This document shows, in pieces, positions 1 to 8,416 of a stretch of 64,000 bases of DNA. Each line of letters begins with the position of its first letter. Within the stretch, counting starts at the first letter, position 1. Source of the DNA: Williamsia sterculiae. Lineage in GTDB: Bacteria > Actinomycetota > Actinomycetes > Mycobacteriales > Mycobacteriaceae. The stretch spans positions 205,126-269,125 of the forward strand of contig NZ_FTNT01000005.1 in assembly GCF_900156495.1 (NCBI RefSeq), written 5' to 3'. Under the pieces are notes generated by a model, which saw only the letters and a list, made by a program, of their open reading frames with translations, ran no database searches and had not been told where the DNA came from. A program made the translations under genes and the position numbers.

Positions 1-1934
1 AACGATGACTTGTGTACCGTTCGTGGCTCGTAGAACTCGTAATTCGCTCGTCGGGTCGGCAGTGAGTACAGATCGGGCATCATGAACATCAACATGACCA
101 CGTCCGGTTGCTTGAGCAACGACGTGTCCTCACAGGTGAAGTGGTCACGGCCGACCGGATACCGCGGCATGTCGTTGTGGTCGAACTCGGTGATCGGGAC
201 CACCTGGAGATCGAAGTAGCCGTCGAACTGTTCGATCACGCCCGCATCCGGATCGACCGGCGCCACCAGCACCTGCGCTGTCCGTTCCCAACGCCGGACC
301 TCGTCGGCGGTGACGCCGATCGTGTCGGCCAGCTCCACCTGACGGGCGGGGTCCAGGGTCACGATCTCCTTGTACGTCTTCACCGCTTGTTCCAGATGCC
401 ACCGGACCATGCGGTTGGTGAAGGCGTTGTTGTCGACGTGAGAATGGAATTCGTCCGGGCCCATCACCGTCAGCAGACTGACGTGATCGCCGCCTGGAGT
501 GCAACGGTCCACCCAGAACCGCGCGGTCTCGAACAGGACCTGTGCCCCTTCGCCGTAGAGGTAGCCGGTCTCACCCGTGACCTCCGCGTAGCGCACGATC
601 GCGTAGGCCACGTCGGCCGTCACGTGGAGTTCTTCGTCTCGGGTGTAGAAGCGGTTCTTTCCGTCCGGGGTGAACTGCGGGCATTCCTCGAGTCCGGTGT
701 CCGCCGACTCCCACGGGTATCGGGCGCCGGTGGTGCCGTTCTCCGCAGACACCGCCCGAGCGCCCGGCAGCGTGTGGAACCGGTAGCCGAGGAGCGCACG
801 CGCGGTCCGTGGTTGGGTCAACAGGAAGAAGGGCAACATCATGATCTCGGTGTCCCAGAAGACGTGCCCCCGGTATCCCTCTCCCGACAACGACTTCGCC
901 CCGATGTTGACGGTCGCGTCGTCGGGGTTCGCCGCGATCAGCAGGTGGTAGATGGCGAAACGTAGTGCCAGTGCGGCCCGATCGTCACCGACGACCTCAC
1001 AGTCGGAGGCCTCCCACAGCTCGGACCAGGCCGCCTCCGAGGCTGTCAGTGCGGCGGTGAACGACTCGACCCGTTCGACCGTCGTGACGGCCCGATTGCG
1101 CGGTCGACCGTCGGCATGCGGATCCCGACTGGTGGCGACCCCGATAATCTTGTCGACGGTGATCGAGCATTCGGCCGGGACGTGATCGAAGTCGACCTCG
1201 CAACCGATGTACTCGTGGTGCTGGTGCAACCGACGTCGGCTCGGTGGGGTGTCCTCGTCGATGCGTTGCGCGTAGGCGATGTCGACGGCCGAGTCGATGG
1301 TGTGGCACTCGATGTACCCGATGTCACCGACGAAGCCGTGATCGGTGGCCCGCAGATGGGTCGATCGAGCCCACTTGTCCCACTTGCGCCGGTGATCGAA
1401 GACGGTGCCGTCGGGATAGACGGGCAGCCCCTCCAGGTTGCGGCAGTGGGCGTCGACACCGGTACCGATCGTGACGGAGCCATCGTGGTCGAGGAGGGTG
1501 ACGACGATCCGGAGTCCACAGAGGTCGCGATCGGTCATGCTCGCGAACCGCAGGGTCTGCAGGCGCACCCGGTGGCCTGTGGGCAGGACGAACACGGTGT
1601 CGCGATGCAACACCCCGGTACGCAGATCGAGCGAACGATGGTGCTCGACGGTCCGCAGGGAGTCGTGGTCGAGTCGATGGCCGCCGACGGACACCTCGGT
1701 GGTCAACCAGTCCGGGGCATTGACCAGGTCGGTCACCGGCGCGTCGTAGGCGTCGTAGACCCCGGCCAGGAATGTGCCGGGGAGCGCGCCGATGTGACGT
1801 TCCTCCATCGATCCCCTGGTGCCCAGACGACCGTTACCGACGGTGAACACCGTCTCGAAGTAGTTCGCCTGCCGTGGATCCCACTCGTTCTCGCTGACGG
1901 TCCAGGTGGATCGATCGGCCAGGACCCCGGTCAC
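1..1934 (-). CDS. Glycoside hydrolase family 65 disaccharide phosphorylase (3' end outside window)
   Basis: Reading leftward from a GTG whose bases overlap the TGA of the kinase gene, about 644 residues are open and the frame leaves the window at base 1. Visible family marks are WDTEIMMLPFF, the general-acid motif GPDEFHSHVDNN (ATG of MGPDEF at 464), and YEFYEPRTVHKSS near the edge. GH65 enzymes are inverting phosphorylases (maltose, trehalose, kojibiose, nigerose and others), about 750-800 residues long, that release beta-glucose 1-phosphate plus a free sugar or polyol. The acceptor sugar cannot be read from sequence alone. It is last in an operon with a PfkB kinase and sugar porter, which suggests that the released acceptor is phosphorylated next. 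No beta-phosphoglucomutase is visible in the window; it could lie beyond the left edge. Confidence 0.9.
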   Translation of the reverse strand, partial: MTGVLADRSTWTVSENEWDPRQANYFETVFTVGNGRLGTRGSMEERHIGALPGTFLAGVYDAYDAPVTDLVNAPDWLTTEVSVGGHRLDHDSLRTVEHHRSLDLRTGVLHRDTVFVLPTGHRVRLQTLRFASMTDRDLCGLRIVVTLLDHDGSVTIGTGVDAHCRNLEGLPVYPDGTVFDHRRKWDKWARSTHLRATDHGFVGDIGYIECHTIDSAVDIAYAQRIDEDTPPSRRRLHQHHEYIGCEVDFDHVPAECSITVDKIIGVATSRDPHADGRPRNRAVTTVERVESFTAALTASEAAWSELWEASDCEVVGDDRAALALRFAIYHLLIAANPDDATVNIGAKSLSGEGYRGHVFWDTEIMMLPFFLLTQPRTARALLGYRFHTLPGARAVSAENGTTGARYPWESADTGLEECPQFTPDGKNRFYTRDEELHVTADVAYAIVRYAEVTGETGYLYGEGAQVLFETARFWVDRCTPGGDHVSLLTVMGPDEFHSHVDNNAFTNRMVRWHLEQAVKTYKEIVTLDPARQVELADTIGVTADEVRRWERTAQVLVAPVDPDAGVIEQFDGYFDLQVVPITEFDHNDMPRYPVGRDHFTCEDTSLLKQPDVVMLMFMMPDLYSLPTRRANYEFYEPRTVHKSS

Positions 1935-2938
1935 GACGCACTCACGTGGTCGAGACCGTAGGCACGCTGGATCTGCGAGTCGGTCTCGGGTAGCGAAAGG
2001 TAGACCGCGAGCTCTTTGCCCGCACAGCGTTGCGCACCCATCGCGTTGCCGTACCGCGCGGCCGTGACCAGATCTCGTGACTGTAGATACCCGAACGCCA
2101 TTCCGGCGGCAAAGGAGTCGCCGCAGCCGGTGGTGTCGATGACGTCGTCGACCGGGATCCGCGGAACGATCTCCTCGCGCAGGCTGCCGTCCTCGTCGAG
2201 GAAGTACAACGCGCACCCCTCCTCGTCGAGGGTGATGCAGACCGCGGTGACGCCGCGCGTCAGACAATGCATGGCGAACTCACCGAGTTGTGCCGTGGGC
2301 AGCGGTGCACCGAGATCGTTCGGATCACCGCCCGGCGGCGGGAACCACGCACAGCCGGCTTCCTCGAGGTTCATCTTCATGATGTCGATGGTGGGCAGCC
2401 AGGCGTCGCGGTCGATCCAGAGGCGACTCACCCGATGACCCGCGGCCGTCAGGGCGACGGTCGGGCCGTGACAGTCCAGCAGGATGACACCGTCGCTGTT
2501 CTGGCGGATGTAGGCCAACGTCGGTTGAGCCACCTCGTAATCGGTGATGGGTACGCAGACGAAGGCGTCGGAGTCGAGCGCGAACTCCACATCGTCGGGA
2601 GAGATCGGGTGCATGAACCCGGTCTGTCGCTCATCGCGAAAGTTCTGATCCCGGAAGGTGAGTTCGACGACGTCACCGCGGTCGCTGTCGGCACGGATCC
2701 CGGTGAGGTCGACGTTGGGGAACGACGCCAGGTGTTCGCGGATGGGATCCAGGTCGGCCTGGCGGACGTGGACGATCGGGCGCACGCTGTCTCCGGGTCC
2801 GAGCAGGGACGCCAATGCGGCCACCGTGTAGAGCACGCACCCGTACTTGTCGAACACCTCGCCGCGGTGGGTGATCACGTGATCACGGGGGATCGGGCCG
2901 AGAACGGCGATCTTGCGCGCCGTGTTGCTGATGGTCAT
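1931..2938 (-). CDS. PfkB (ribokinase)-family carbohydrate kinase
   Basis: 335 residues with the C-terminal PfkB signature DTTGCGDSFAAGMAFGYLQ, in which the Asp of GCGD is the expected catalytic base. PfkB kinases phosphorylate sugars, nucleosides or polyols with ATP in the cytosol. The N-terminal glycine motif usual in ribokinases is weak here (GEVFDKYGCVLYTVAALASL), so substrate cannot be assigned. It is 35 bp downstream of the sugar-porter gene and its stop overlaps the GTG of the GH65 phosphorylase. The likely job is to phosphorylate the sugar or polyol freed by the phosphorylase, or one imported by the porter. Fructokinase, inositol-type kinase or ribokinase activity are all possible. 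Confidence 0.85.
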   Translation of the reverse strand: MTISNTARKIAVLGPIPRDHVITHRGEVFDKYGCVLYTVAALASLLGPGDSVRPIVHVRQADLDPIREHLASFPNVDLTGIRADSDRGDVVELTFRDQNFRDERQTGFMHPISPDDVEFALDSDAFVCVPITDYEVAQPTLAYIRQNSDGVILLDCHGPTVALTAAGHRVSRLWIDRDAWLPTIDIMKMNLEEAGCAWFPPPGGDPNDLGAPLPTAQLGEFAMHCLTRGVTAVCITLDEEGCALYFLDEDGSLREEIVPRIPVDDVIDTTGCGDSFAAGMAFGYLQSRDLVTAARYGNAMGAQRCAGKELAVYLSLPETDSQIQRAYGLDHVSAS

Positions 2939-2973
2939 GTCAGATGCCTCTGGTTCTCAACGTCTCTCGGCGC

Positions 2974-4461
2974 TCACGCCGTGGTGTGCGGACGGGGTTC
3001 GATACCGGCTGCGGCGTCCATGTCCTCCAGCGACATGCCCTTGGTCTCGCGAACGAACCGGGCCACGAACAGCAGCGACAACACGGCGAACAGGGCGTAC
3101 ATGCCGTAGGCGAATCCCAACGAGAAGGACTTCAGGCTCGGGAAGCTGACCGTGATGGCCCAGTTGGCCGCCCACTGACCGGCCGCGGCGAGGGACAAGG
3201 CGGCTCCGCGGATACGGTTCGGGAAGATCTCACCGAGCAGCACCCAGACCACGGGACCCCAACTGAGGGCGAAGAACACCACGAACAGGTTGGCGGCGAT
3301 GAGCGCGATCGGCCCCGCCGCCCCGGTCAGATGAGGCTCCATCACGCCATCGGCGTTCGGCTGCTGGGCCGCGGTGCCGAAGCAGATCGCCATCACCCCC
3401 AGGGTGACCGCCATACCCGCCGAACCGATGAGCAGCAGTGGCTTGCGACCGATCTTGTCGACCAGGGCGATCGCCACGAAGGTGGCCACGATGTTGACCA
3501 AGGAGGTGAACACACTGGTCTGGAACGCCTGGTTCTCCTTGAAGCCGACGGCTTCCCAGAGGATGTTCGAGTAGTAGAAGATCACGTTGATGCCGACCGC
3601 CTGCTGGAACACCGAGAGCAACAGGCCGACCCAGACGATCGGGTAGATGCCACCCCCGCCGGGCCGGGCGAGATCCTTCCACGATGGTTTGGTGTCGCCG
3701 GCGAGGCTGTCCTGGATTCGGGTGATGGTCAGTTCGAGGTTCTTCTCGCCGAACAACAGCGTCAGCACTCGTCGGGCCTCGGGCAGGCGTTGTGTGGCAA
3801 CCAGGTACCGGGGTGATTCCGGGATGGTCGACGCCAGCAGCCCGTAGACGACAGCGGGGATGGCCATGGCGAGGAACATCCACCGCCAGGCGTCGAGTCC
3901 CAGGGCGAGTTTCTCGTTCGCACCACCGGCGATGTGGGCCAGCAGGTAGTCGACCAGTAGCGAGAGGAAGATACCGAGCACGATGGCGAGTTGCTGCAGC
4001 GATCCGAGACGACCACGCACCCGGGGCGGCGATGTCTCGGCGATGTAGGCGGGGGCGATCACCGAGGCCACACCGACGCCGATGCCGCCCACGACGCGGA
4101 ACAGCACCAGCGTCCAGATCTCCGGGGCGAAGGCGGTACCGATGGCGCTGATGAAGAACAGGACCGCACCGATCTTCATCACCTTCAGGCGACCGATGCG
4201 GTCGGCGAGCCGGCCGGCGCTGAACGCGCCCGCCGCGGCGCCGAGCAACGCCGACGCGACCGCGAATCCGAGTGTGCTGTCGGCGACGTGGAAGTCGTCC
4301 TGGATGGAGGACACCGCGCCGTTGATGACCGCGCTGTCGTAGCCGAATAGCAGGCCACCCAGCGCGGCCACCGATGCGATCCGCACGACGCGGTTTCCGG
4401 AGACCTCCTCGTTGTCGCCGAAGACGGCCGGTTCGTCGATGAATCCTCCACCCTCACTCAT
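2974..4461 (-). CDS. Sugar porter family MFS transporter
   Basis: 495 residues with about 12 predicted membrane segments and sugar-porter marks: LFGYDSAVINGA in the first helix, ADRIGRL after helix 2, PESPRYLV before the central loop, DKIGRKPLLLIGSAGM after helix 8 and FVRETKG at the end. Family members are proton symporters for hexoses, pentoses or inositol. The N-terminal third resembles actinobacterial glucose/inositol porters, but substrate is not decided. It is the first gene of a minus-strand operon with the PfkB kinase and GH65 phosphorylase, so it probably imports the disaccharide or glucoside. The upstream region has a good promoter and a CRP/GlxR-like palindrome. Confidence 0.9.
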   Translation of the reverse strand: MSEGGGFIDEPAVFGDNEEVSGNRVVRIASVAALGGLLFGYDSAVINGAVSSIQDDFHVADSTLGFAVASALLGAAAGAFSAGRLADRIGRLKVMKIGAVLFFISAIGTAFAPEIWTLVLFRVVGGIGVGVASVIAPAYIAETSPPRVRGRLGSLQQLAIVLGIFLSLLVDYLLAHIAGGANEKLALGLDAWRWMFLAMAIPAVVYGLLASTIPESPRYLVATQRLPEARRVLTLLFGEKNLELTITRIQDSLAGDTKPSWKDLARPGGGGIYPIVWVGLLLSVFQQAVGINVIFYYSNILWEAVGFKENQAFQTSVFTSLVNIVATFVAIALVDKIGRKPLLLIGSAGMAVTLGVMAICFGTAAQQPNADGVMEPHLTGAAGPIALIAANLFVVFFALSWGPVVWVLLGEIFPNRIRGAALSLAAAGQWAANWAITVSFPSLKSFSLGFAYGMYALFAVLSLLFVARFVRETKGMSLEDMDAAAGIEPRPHTTA

Positions 4462-4505
4462 GTGTTGCGCCCTTCGATGAGTCCAGGGCCGCCCATTGCC
4501 GCCAC

Positions 4506-4521
4506 TGTGATGTGGATCACA
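4506..4521. promoter_or_regulatory. CRP/GlxR-like operator upstream of sugar porter
   Basis: TGTGA-TGTGGA-TCACA is a perfect two-sided match to the TGTGA-N6-TCACA consensus of CRP/GlxR regulators. It abuts the -10 element of the porter gene on the start-site side, which would fit repression or modulation by a cAMP-responsive regulator. Binding is inferred. Confidence 0.65.
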
Positions 4522-4549
4522 TTATGATCGGGACGCCGAAGCGACACAA
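4521..4549 (-). promoter_or_regulatory. Promoter of the sugar porter operon
   Basis: On the minus strand TTGTGT and CATAAT are spaced by 17 bases, close to the vegetative -35/-10 pattern. The start site would fall inside the CRP/GlxR-like palindrome about 50 bases before the porter ATG. Confidence 0.55.
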
Positions 4550-4577
4550 GAAATCAACGACAAGGCGGAAACAACAT

Positions 4578-5756
4578 TCAGGAGTTGAACACTCGGGGAG
4601 CTTCCCTCATGGCCATCGCCACGGTGCCCATGAGCTGCGTGCGCGGCCCGAGCCCCGCCGGCCGGATCTGCACCGCCTCACCCGCCGCGGGAACACCGCA
4701 GCGCGCGATCACCGCCTGCATCTGAGTCGTCATCTGAGCGGTGGCCTGCGCGAGTTCACCCCCGATGAGGATGAGCTGGGGATTGAGCAGGCTGCACAGG
4801 TCGGCGAGGCTGCGTCCCACCTGTTTACCCACATCGGCGAGAACGCGGGCGCAGGCGCGATCACCGTCGTCGGCCAGTCGCACGATCTCGGCGATCGGCA
4901 GGTCGTTGCCGACGATCGGGGCCAACAGCGAGGACACCTTACTTGCGGACACGAAAGTCTCGAGGCAACCACGGTTTCCGCAACGGCACACGTCGCCGTA
5001 CTCGTCGATGGTCATGTGCCCGATCTCGCCCGCGGTACCCGAGACGCCGGAGTACAAGGTGGAGTTGATGATCAGTCCGGCGCCGACGCCATCCGACAGT
5101 TTGAGGTAGACGACGTCGGAGTACCCCGCACCGGCTCCCCACCACCACTCGGCCAGCGCCCCGAGATTGGCGTCGTTGTCGACGTGCACTCGCACCGGCA
5201 GATCGAGTGTCGAGGACGCCACCTCCTCGGCGTCGAGGCCGACCCAGCCGGGCAGGATGGTCGGTGAGCCCACCTTGCGGGTGGTCCGGTCGATCGGTGC
5301 AGGCAACCCCATCGCGGCGGAGATGATCTCCGATCTGTCCACCCCCGCGGCACGCAGCACCTTCTCCGTCAGTCGAGCGGTCTCGGCCATACCGTCGGCG
5401 GCCGAGACCTCCGGGTCCAGCGCGACACGTTCCTCGACGAAGAGGTCATGGTCGAGATCGGCCAGCACGACCGCCACATGGCGGTGACCGAGGTCGACAC
5501 CGAGAACGAAACCCGCCCCCGGCGCCAGCCGGACCGTGCGGCGTCGACCGGCACCGTGCGAGACGACCACGTCGCCGGTGGTCTTCAGCTGCTGAACGAT
5601 GTTCGACACCGTGGCCGGAGCGAGCCCGGTGCGTCGCGACAGTTGCGCCTGGGTCAGGTCACCGTATTCGCGAAGACCCTCCAACACGCGGCGGCGATTG
5701 AGATCGCGGAGTGCTCGGGGTGAACCAGGAGCAGCCTCGCTCTCGATACCGGCCAT
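4578..5756 (-). CDS. ROK family transcriptional repressor
   Basis: 392 residues from the ATG of MAGIESEAAPG. A longer open frame extends upstream, but its extra residues look non-coding. The N-terminus holds a winged helix-turn-helix (LTQAQLSRRTGLAPATVSNI, about residues 30-50). The rest is a ROK sugar-kinase fold with the nucleotide motif GVDLGHRHVAVVLADL, VDNDANLGALAEWWWG, and the ROK zinc signature CRCGNRGCLE preceded by GEIGHMTI. ROK repressors such as NagC or XylR sense a sugar or sugar phosphate. It lies just upstream of, and on the same strand as, the porter-kinase-GH65 operon, so it is the likely local regulator. Confidence 0.88.
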   Translation of the reverse strand: MAGIESEAAPGSPRALRDLNRRRVLEGLREYGDLTQAQLSRRTGLAPATVSNIVQQLKTTGDVVVSHGAGRRRTVRLAPGAGFVLGVDLGHRHVAVVLADLDHDLFVEERVALDPEVSAADGMAETARLTEKVLRAAGVDRSEIISAAMGLPAPIDRTTRKVGSPTILPGWVGLDAEEVASSTLDLPVRVHVDNDANLGALAEWWWGAGAGYSDVVYLKLSDGVGAGLIINSTLYSGVSGTAGEIGHMTIDEYGDVCRCGNRGCLETFVSASKVSSLLAPIVGNDLPIAEIVRLADDGDRACARVLADVGKQVGRSLADLCSLLNPQLILIGGELAQATAQMTTQMQAVIARCGVPAAGEAVQIRPAGLGPRTQLMGTVAMAMREAPRVFNS

Positions 5757-5886
5757 GGAACCCTCCGTTCGCGGACGACCACCGTGTCGCCCGTCGCGTC
5801 GCATCAAGTGTTGTATCGACGGGCCGGTCGAGTGGACGTTTCGCGAGATGTCGATTGATGGTCGACAGGAGCGACCCGACCGACGG

Positions 5887-6852
5887 TCAGCACTCGAGGC
5901 GGTCGGCGGTGCTGTCCGGTACACCCAGCGCGCGGCACCGGAAGCCGGTCCCGCGGGTGACGGCTTGCCACGCTTCACCGCTGTACCGGAACAGCGCCCG
6001 CTCCCCCTGATAGGCATCGCTGTCGGCGGTCACCGAGGCGATGGCCCAGTCACCGTCACAGTCGCGCACCCGGAAGGTGAAGGGCGGCGCGATCGCATCA
6101 CCGAAGTGCGCCTCGTAGACGGCTTGCAGCGTGGCGTTGTCACCGGTGCCGCACGGTGCGGGGTCGGTCACCGTCGTGGTGGTGTCGGCGGGTGTGGTGG
6201 GGTCGGTGGTGCCACCAGTGGCCCCACCGCCGCCGAAGACCTCGGCAGGAACGTCGCGGTCGGCGACCACGGTGCCGTTCTTCAGGCTGTAGCGGACCAC
6301 GACGGGCCCGCCGGTCGGATTGGCGGTGACGTCACCGTTGTCGAGCCACTTGTACTGCACCGCCACGCCGTTGGCGCCGGTGTCGACAACCGAGGTGAAC
6401 GCGGTGTCGCGGTCGGTGGCGGGGCCCAGGTAGCCGTTGGCGCCGAAGAACAGCACCCGCTGAGGTGAGCTACCGGTTCCACCCGCGAGGTCGGCTACGA
6501 CCCATGTCAGCTGCGGGCACGACCCGATCCGGCTGTCCAGGGAGTCGCCCGCGACGAATCCGTGGCCCTGGAAGGAGGGAAGTGACGCGAGCGCGTTCTG
6601 CACGACCGAGGACTGCGGATCCACACAGCGACCCCCACCCGACGCAGCCGCCGATCCCCCGCTCGATCCCGCGTCGTCGACGGGTTGACCGGTGACGCCG
6701 CTTCCCGATCCCGCGCTCCCGGTCGACGTGGTCGCCGGTCGGGTCACCGTGGAGGTGTCGGACGGAGAGGATCCGGTCTGATTCGCGCAACCGGCCATCA
6801 ACCCGGTCACCAATACGATCCACGCGGCGTGCTTGCTGAATTTCATGGTCAT
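5887..6852 (-). CDS. Secreted lipoprotein, unknown function
   Basis: About 321 residues from MTMKFSKHAAW; the second ATG, at 6846, is equally possible. A lipoprotein signal with lipobox LMAGC is clear. It is followed by a low-complexity Ser/Thr/Gly linker (about residues 25-75) typical of cell-wall-tethered proteins, then a globular part that includes a second Thr/Pro-rich segment (TTDPTTPADTTTT). The C-terminal Cys pair and tryptophans suggest an extracytoplasmic domain. A longer upstream reading frame (to 7020) lacks a signal at its start and is rejected. No homologous family was recognised. The gene stands alone between the ROK repressor and phnF. Confidence 0.7.
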   Translation of the reverse strand: MTMKFSKHAAWIVLVTGLMAGCANQTGSSPSDTSTVTRPATTSTGSAGSGSGVTGQPVDDAGSSGGSAAASGGGRCVDPQSSVVQNALASLPSFQGHGFVAGDSLDSRIGSCPQLTWVVADLAGGTGSSPQRVLFFGANGYLGPATDRDTAFTSVVDTGANGVAVQYKWLDNGDVTANPTGGPVVVRYSLKNGTVVADRDVPAEVFGGGGATGGTTDPTTPADTTTTVTDPAPCGTGDNATLQAVYEAHFGDAIAPPFTFRVRDCDGDWAIASVTADSDAYQGERALFRYSGEAWQAVTRGTGFRCRALGVPDSTADRLEC

Positions 6853-7020
6853 CCATTCGGGTGGTGGCGAGGCGGTGTGCCCAGTCGCGTCACCCATCCC
6901 GTCGAGACACCGAACGCCGTCGTTAACCAGAAGCCGTTGCTGTGACCCGACTGTGAGAATGCTGTTATGCAGGCGAACCGTCATCGAGTCCGGTGTCGTC
7001 CACCCGGACGACACGAACAC

Positions 7021-7767
7021 TCAACCGAGGGAGGCCGTGTGTTCGACGTCGAGTTCGACCCGTGCGGCGGCGAAACGAGTCACGTTGTACAGCAGCGGAC
7101 TCCCAGAGGGCAGCGTGTTCAGCGCCCGGACCACGAGCACGATCGAACCGGTCGGCAGGTCGAGATCCCGCGCCTCCGCGGCGGTGGCCGCTCGGCCGGC
7201 GACGGTGGTGGAGGTCCGTACGTAGTCGTCGATCCCGATGGCTCGCAACGCGGCGGTGATCGACCCCTCGGGACCGAAGTGGTCGACCAGGCGCGGTACC
7301 CGTTCGGCATCGAACCAGGCGGTCGCACGCGCGAGCGGCAGTCCGTCGACGCGACGCACGTAATCGAGTCGGAGCGCCGGACGGTCGCCGAGGCGTAACC
7401 GGTCGACCACCTCGGCGGGCGGTGCGGACTCCTGCGCCGATTCGAGGAGGTGACCCGACGCCGAGCCCCCTCGCGGCCCCAGACTCTCGGTGAACCGTGT
7501 CCGGACACCGATCCGGTGGACCAGCACGGTGTGTTCGGCGACGAAGGTGCCGCTGCCGCGGCGTGGCACCACCAGTTCGTCTGCGGCCAGCGCGGCCACC
7601 GCGTGTCGGACGGTGTGGCGGTGGACATCGAACCGCTCCGCCAGCGCGGCCTCCGACGGCAGCTTCGAGCCGGCCGGAATCGATCCGCCGACGATCTCAC
7701 CACGCAACTCGTCGGCGATGAGGCGCCAGGCCGAATGCCCGCTCGGCGACCTGTTCTGGTTGCCCAT
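7021..7767 (-). CDS. phnF: GntR/HutC-family regulator of phosphonate genes
   Basis: 248 residues from MGNQNRSPSG. This start is preferred because TAGGGT lies 8 bases before the ATG, giving a near-leaderless transcript. The N-terminal GntR winged helix reads KLPSEAALAERFDVHRHTVR and PRRGSGTFVAE; the C-terminal half is a UTRA ligand-binding domain (LDYVRRVDGLPLARATAWFD). It is divergent from phnG across 151 bp, the standard place for phnF. PhnF proteins repress phosphonate uptake or degradation genes. A 9-mer present upstream of both phnG and phnD is a candidate target. Confidence 0.88.
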   Translation of the reverse strand: MGNQNRSPSGHSAWRLIADELRGEIVGGSIPAGSKLPSEAALAERFDVHRHTVRHAVAALAADELVVPRRGSGTFVAEHTVLVHRIGVRTRFTESLGPRGGSASGHLLESAQESAPPAEVVDRLRLGDRPALRLDYVRRVDGLPLARATAWFDAERVPRLVDHFGPEGSITAALRAIGIDDYVRTSTTVAGRAATAAEARDLDLPTGSIVLVVRALNTLPSGSPLLYNVTRFAAARVELDVEHTASLG

Positions 7768-7775
7768 GACGCAGA

Positions 7776-7781
7776 ACCCTA
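7776..7781 (-). promoter_or_regulatory. -10 element of phnF
   Basis: TAGGGT on the minus strand, 8 bases before the phnF ATG, fits the TANNNT form of actinobacterial -10 boxes and implies little or no 5' leader. Confidence 0.45.
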
Positions 7782-7786
7782 CCGGG

Positions 7787-7822
7787 GGTGAACGTCTCTC
7801 CGGCCGCGTCACATCGTTCACC
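7787..7822. promoter_or_regulatory. GGTGAACG/CGTTCACC inverted repeat (PHO-box-like half sites)
   Basis: A perfect 8-bp inverted repeat with a 20-base spacer in the phnF-phnG intergenic region. GTTCACC is the unit of the actinobacterial PHO box bound by PhoP/RegX3-type regulators; here the units face each other rather than forming a direct repeat. It would connect phn expression to phosphate starvation if bound. Confidence 0.4.
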
Positions 7823-7884
7823 TGGTGTCGAACTGTTGGTCACGGATTGGTCCTCGTGGGGGATGGGCAACTCTGCTAGCGTCG

Positions 7885-7908
7885 AGTTGTCTAAATAACT
7901 GTACAACT
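7885..7908. promoter_or_regulatory. Candidate PhnF operator upstream of phnG
   Basis: AGTTGT-N12-ACAACT is an inverted repeat 11 bases before the phnG start. Its left part AGTTGTCTA recurs, inverted, upstream of phnD (18767-18775), and TTGTCTA resembles HutC/GntR half sites. Binding by PhnF is inferred. Confidence 0.55.
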
Positions 7909-7918
7909 TCTGGAGGAC

Positions 7919-8416
7919 ATGGTGACCGCCTCGACGCCCACCGATCCCGTGGTCCCACCCGACGTCGCGGCGCGGCAACAGTGGATGCGCACCCTCGCGG
8001 AGGCAGGATCCGCCGAACTGATCGGTGCCTGGGAGCGATGGGAACCCAAACCCGAGGTGCGTCACATCCGTGGACCCGAAGCCGGTCTGGTCATGGTCCG
8101 CGGCCGGGCAGATGCCGGTGGGGTGCGTTTCAACCTCGGTGAGGCCACGGTCACCCGGGCCACGGTCCGGCTGCACGGGGCACCGGTCGGATCCGACGTG
8201 ATCGGCAGCTCCTACGTCCTCGGAACCGATCTCGACCACGCTGAGCTCGCGGCGATCTTCGACGGGATGCTCGCCGACCCCGTTGTGCGTGAACGAGTTC
8301 TCGACGAGGTGGTGACGCCGCTGGAGCGTCGACAGCGGCAGCACGACGAGAGCAGACAAGCGGAGGCCCGCAGCACTCTCGTCGACTTCTTCACCGTCGC
8401 CAGGGAGCACGAATGA
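7919..8416 (+). CDS. phnG: Carbon-phosphorus lyase core subunit PhnG
   Basis: 165 residues from ATG. A GTG three bases later is better spaced from the GGAGG at 7912-7916 and may be the true start. The protein has the PhnG layout: N-terminal RQQWMRTLAEA helix, central MVRGRADAGGVRFNLGEATV and RATVRL strands, and C-terminal helices. PhnG joins PhnH, PhnI and PhnJ in the C-P lyase core that attaches alkylphosphonates to ATP-derived ribose. It is the first gene of a tightly overlapping operon; its TGA overlaps the phnH ATG. Confidence 0.93.
   Translation: MVTASTPTDPVVPPDVAARQQWMRTLAEAGSAELIGAWERWEPKPEVRHIRGPEAGLVMVRGRADAGGVRFNLGEATVTRATVRLHGAPVGSDVIGSSYVLGTDLDHAELAAIFDGMLADPVVRERVLDEVVTPLERRQRQHDESRQAEARSTLVDFFTVAREHE

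Noticed and set aside
108..965. 285-codon open frame on the plus strand
   Set aside because: Antisense to the GH65 gene, whose motifs are clear; high GC produces such long shadow frames.
5757..6017. N-terminal extension of the ROK repressor
   Set aside because: The added residues are Arg/Ser/Pro-rich and overlap the lipoprotein gene; the ATG at 5756 gives the normal ROK length.
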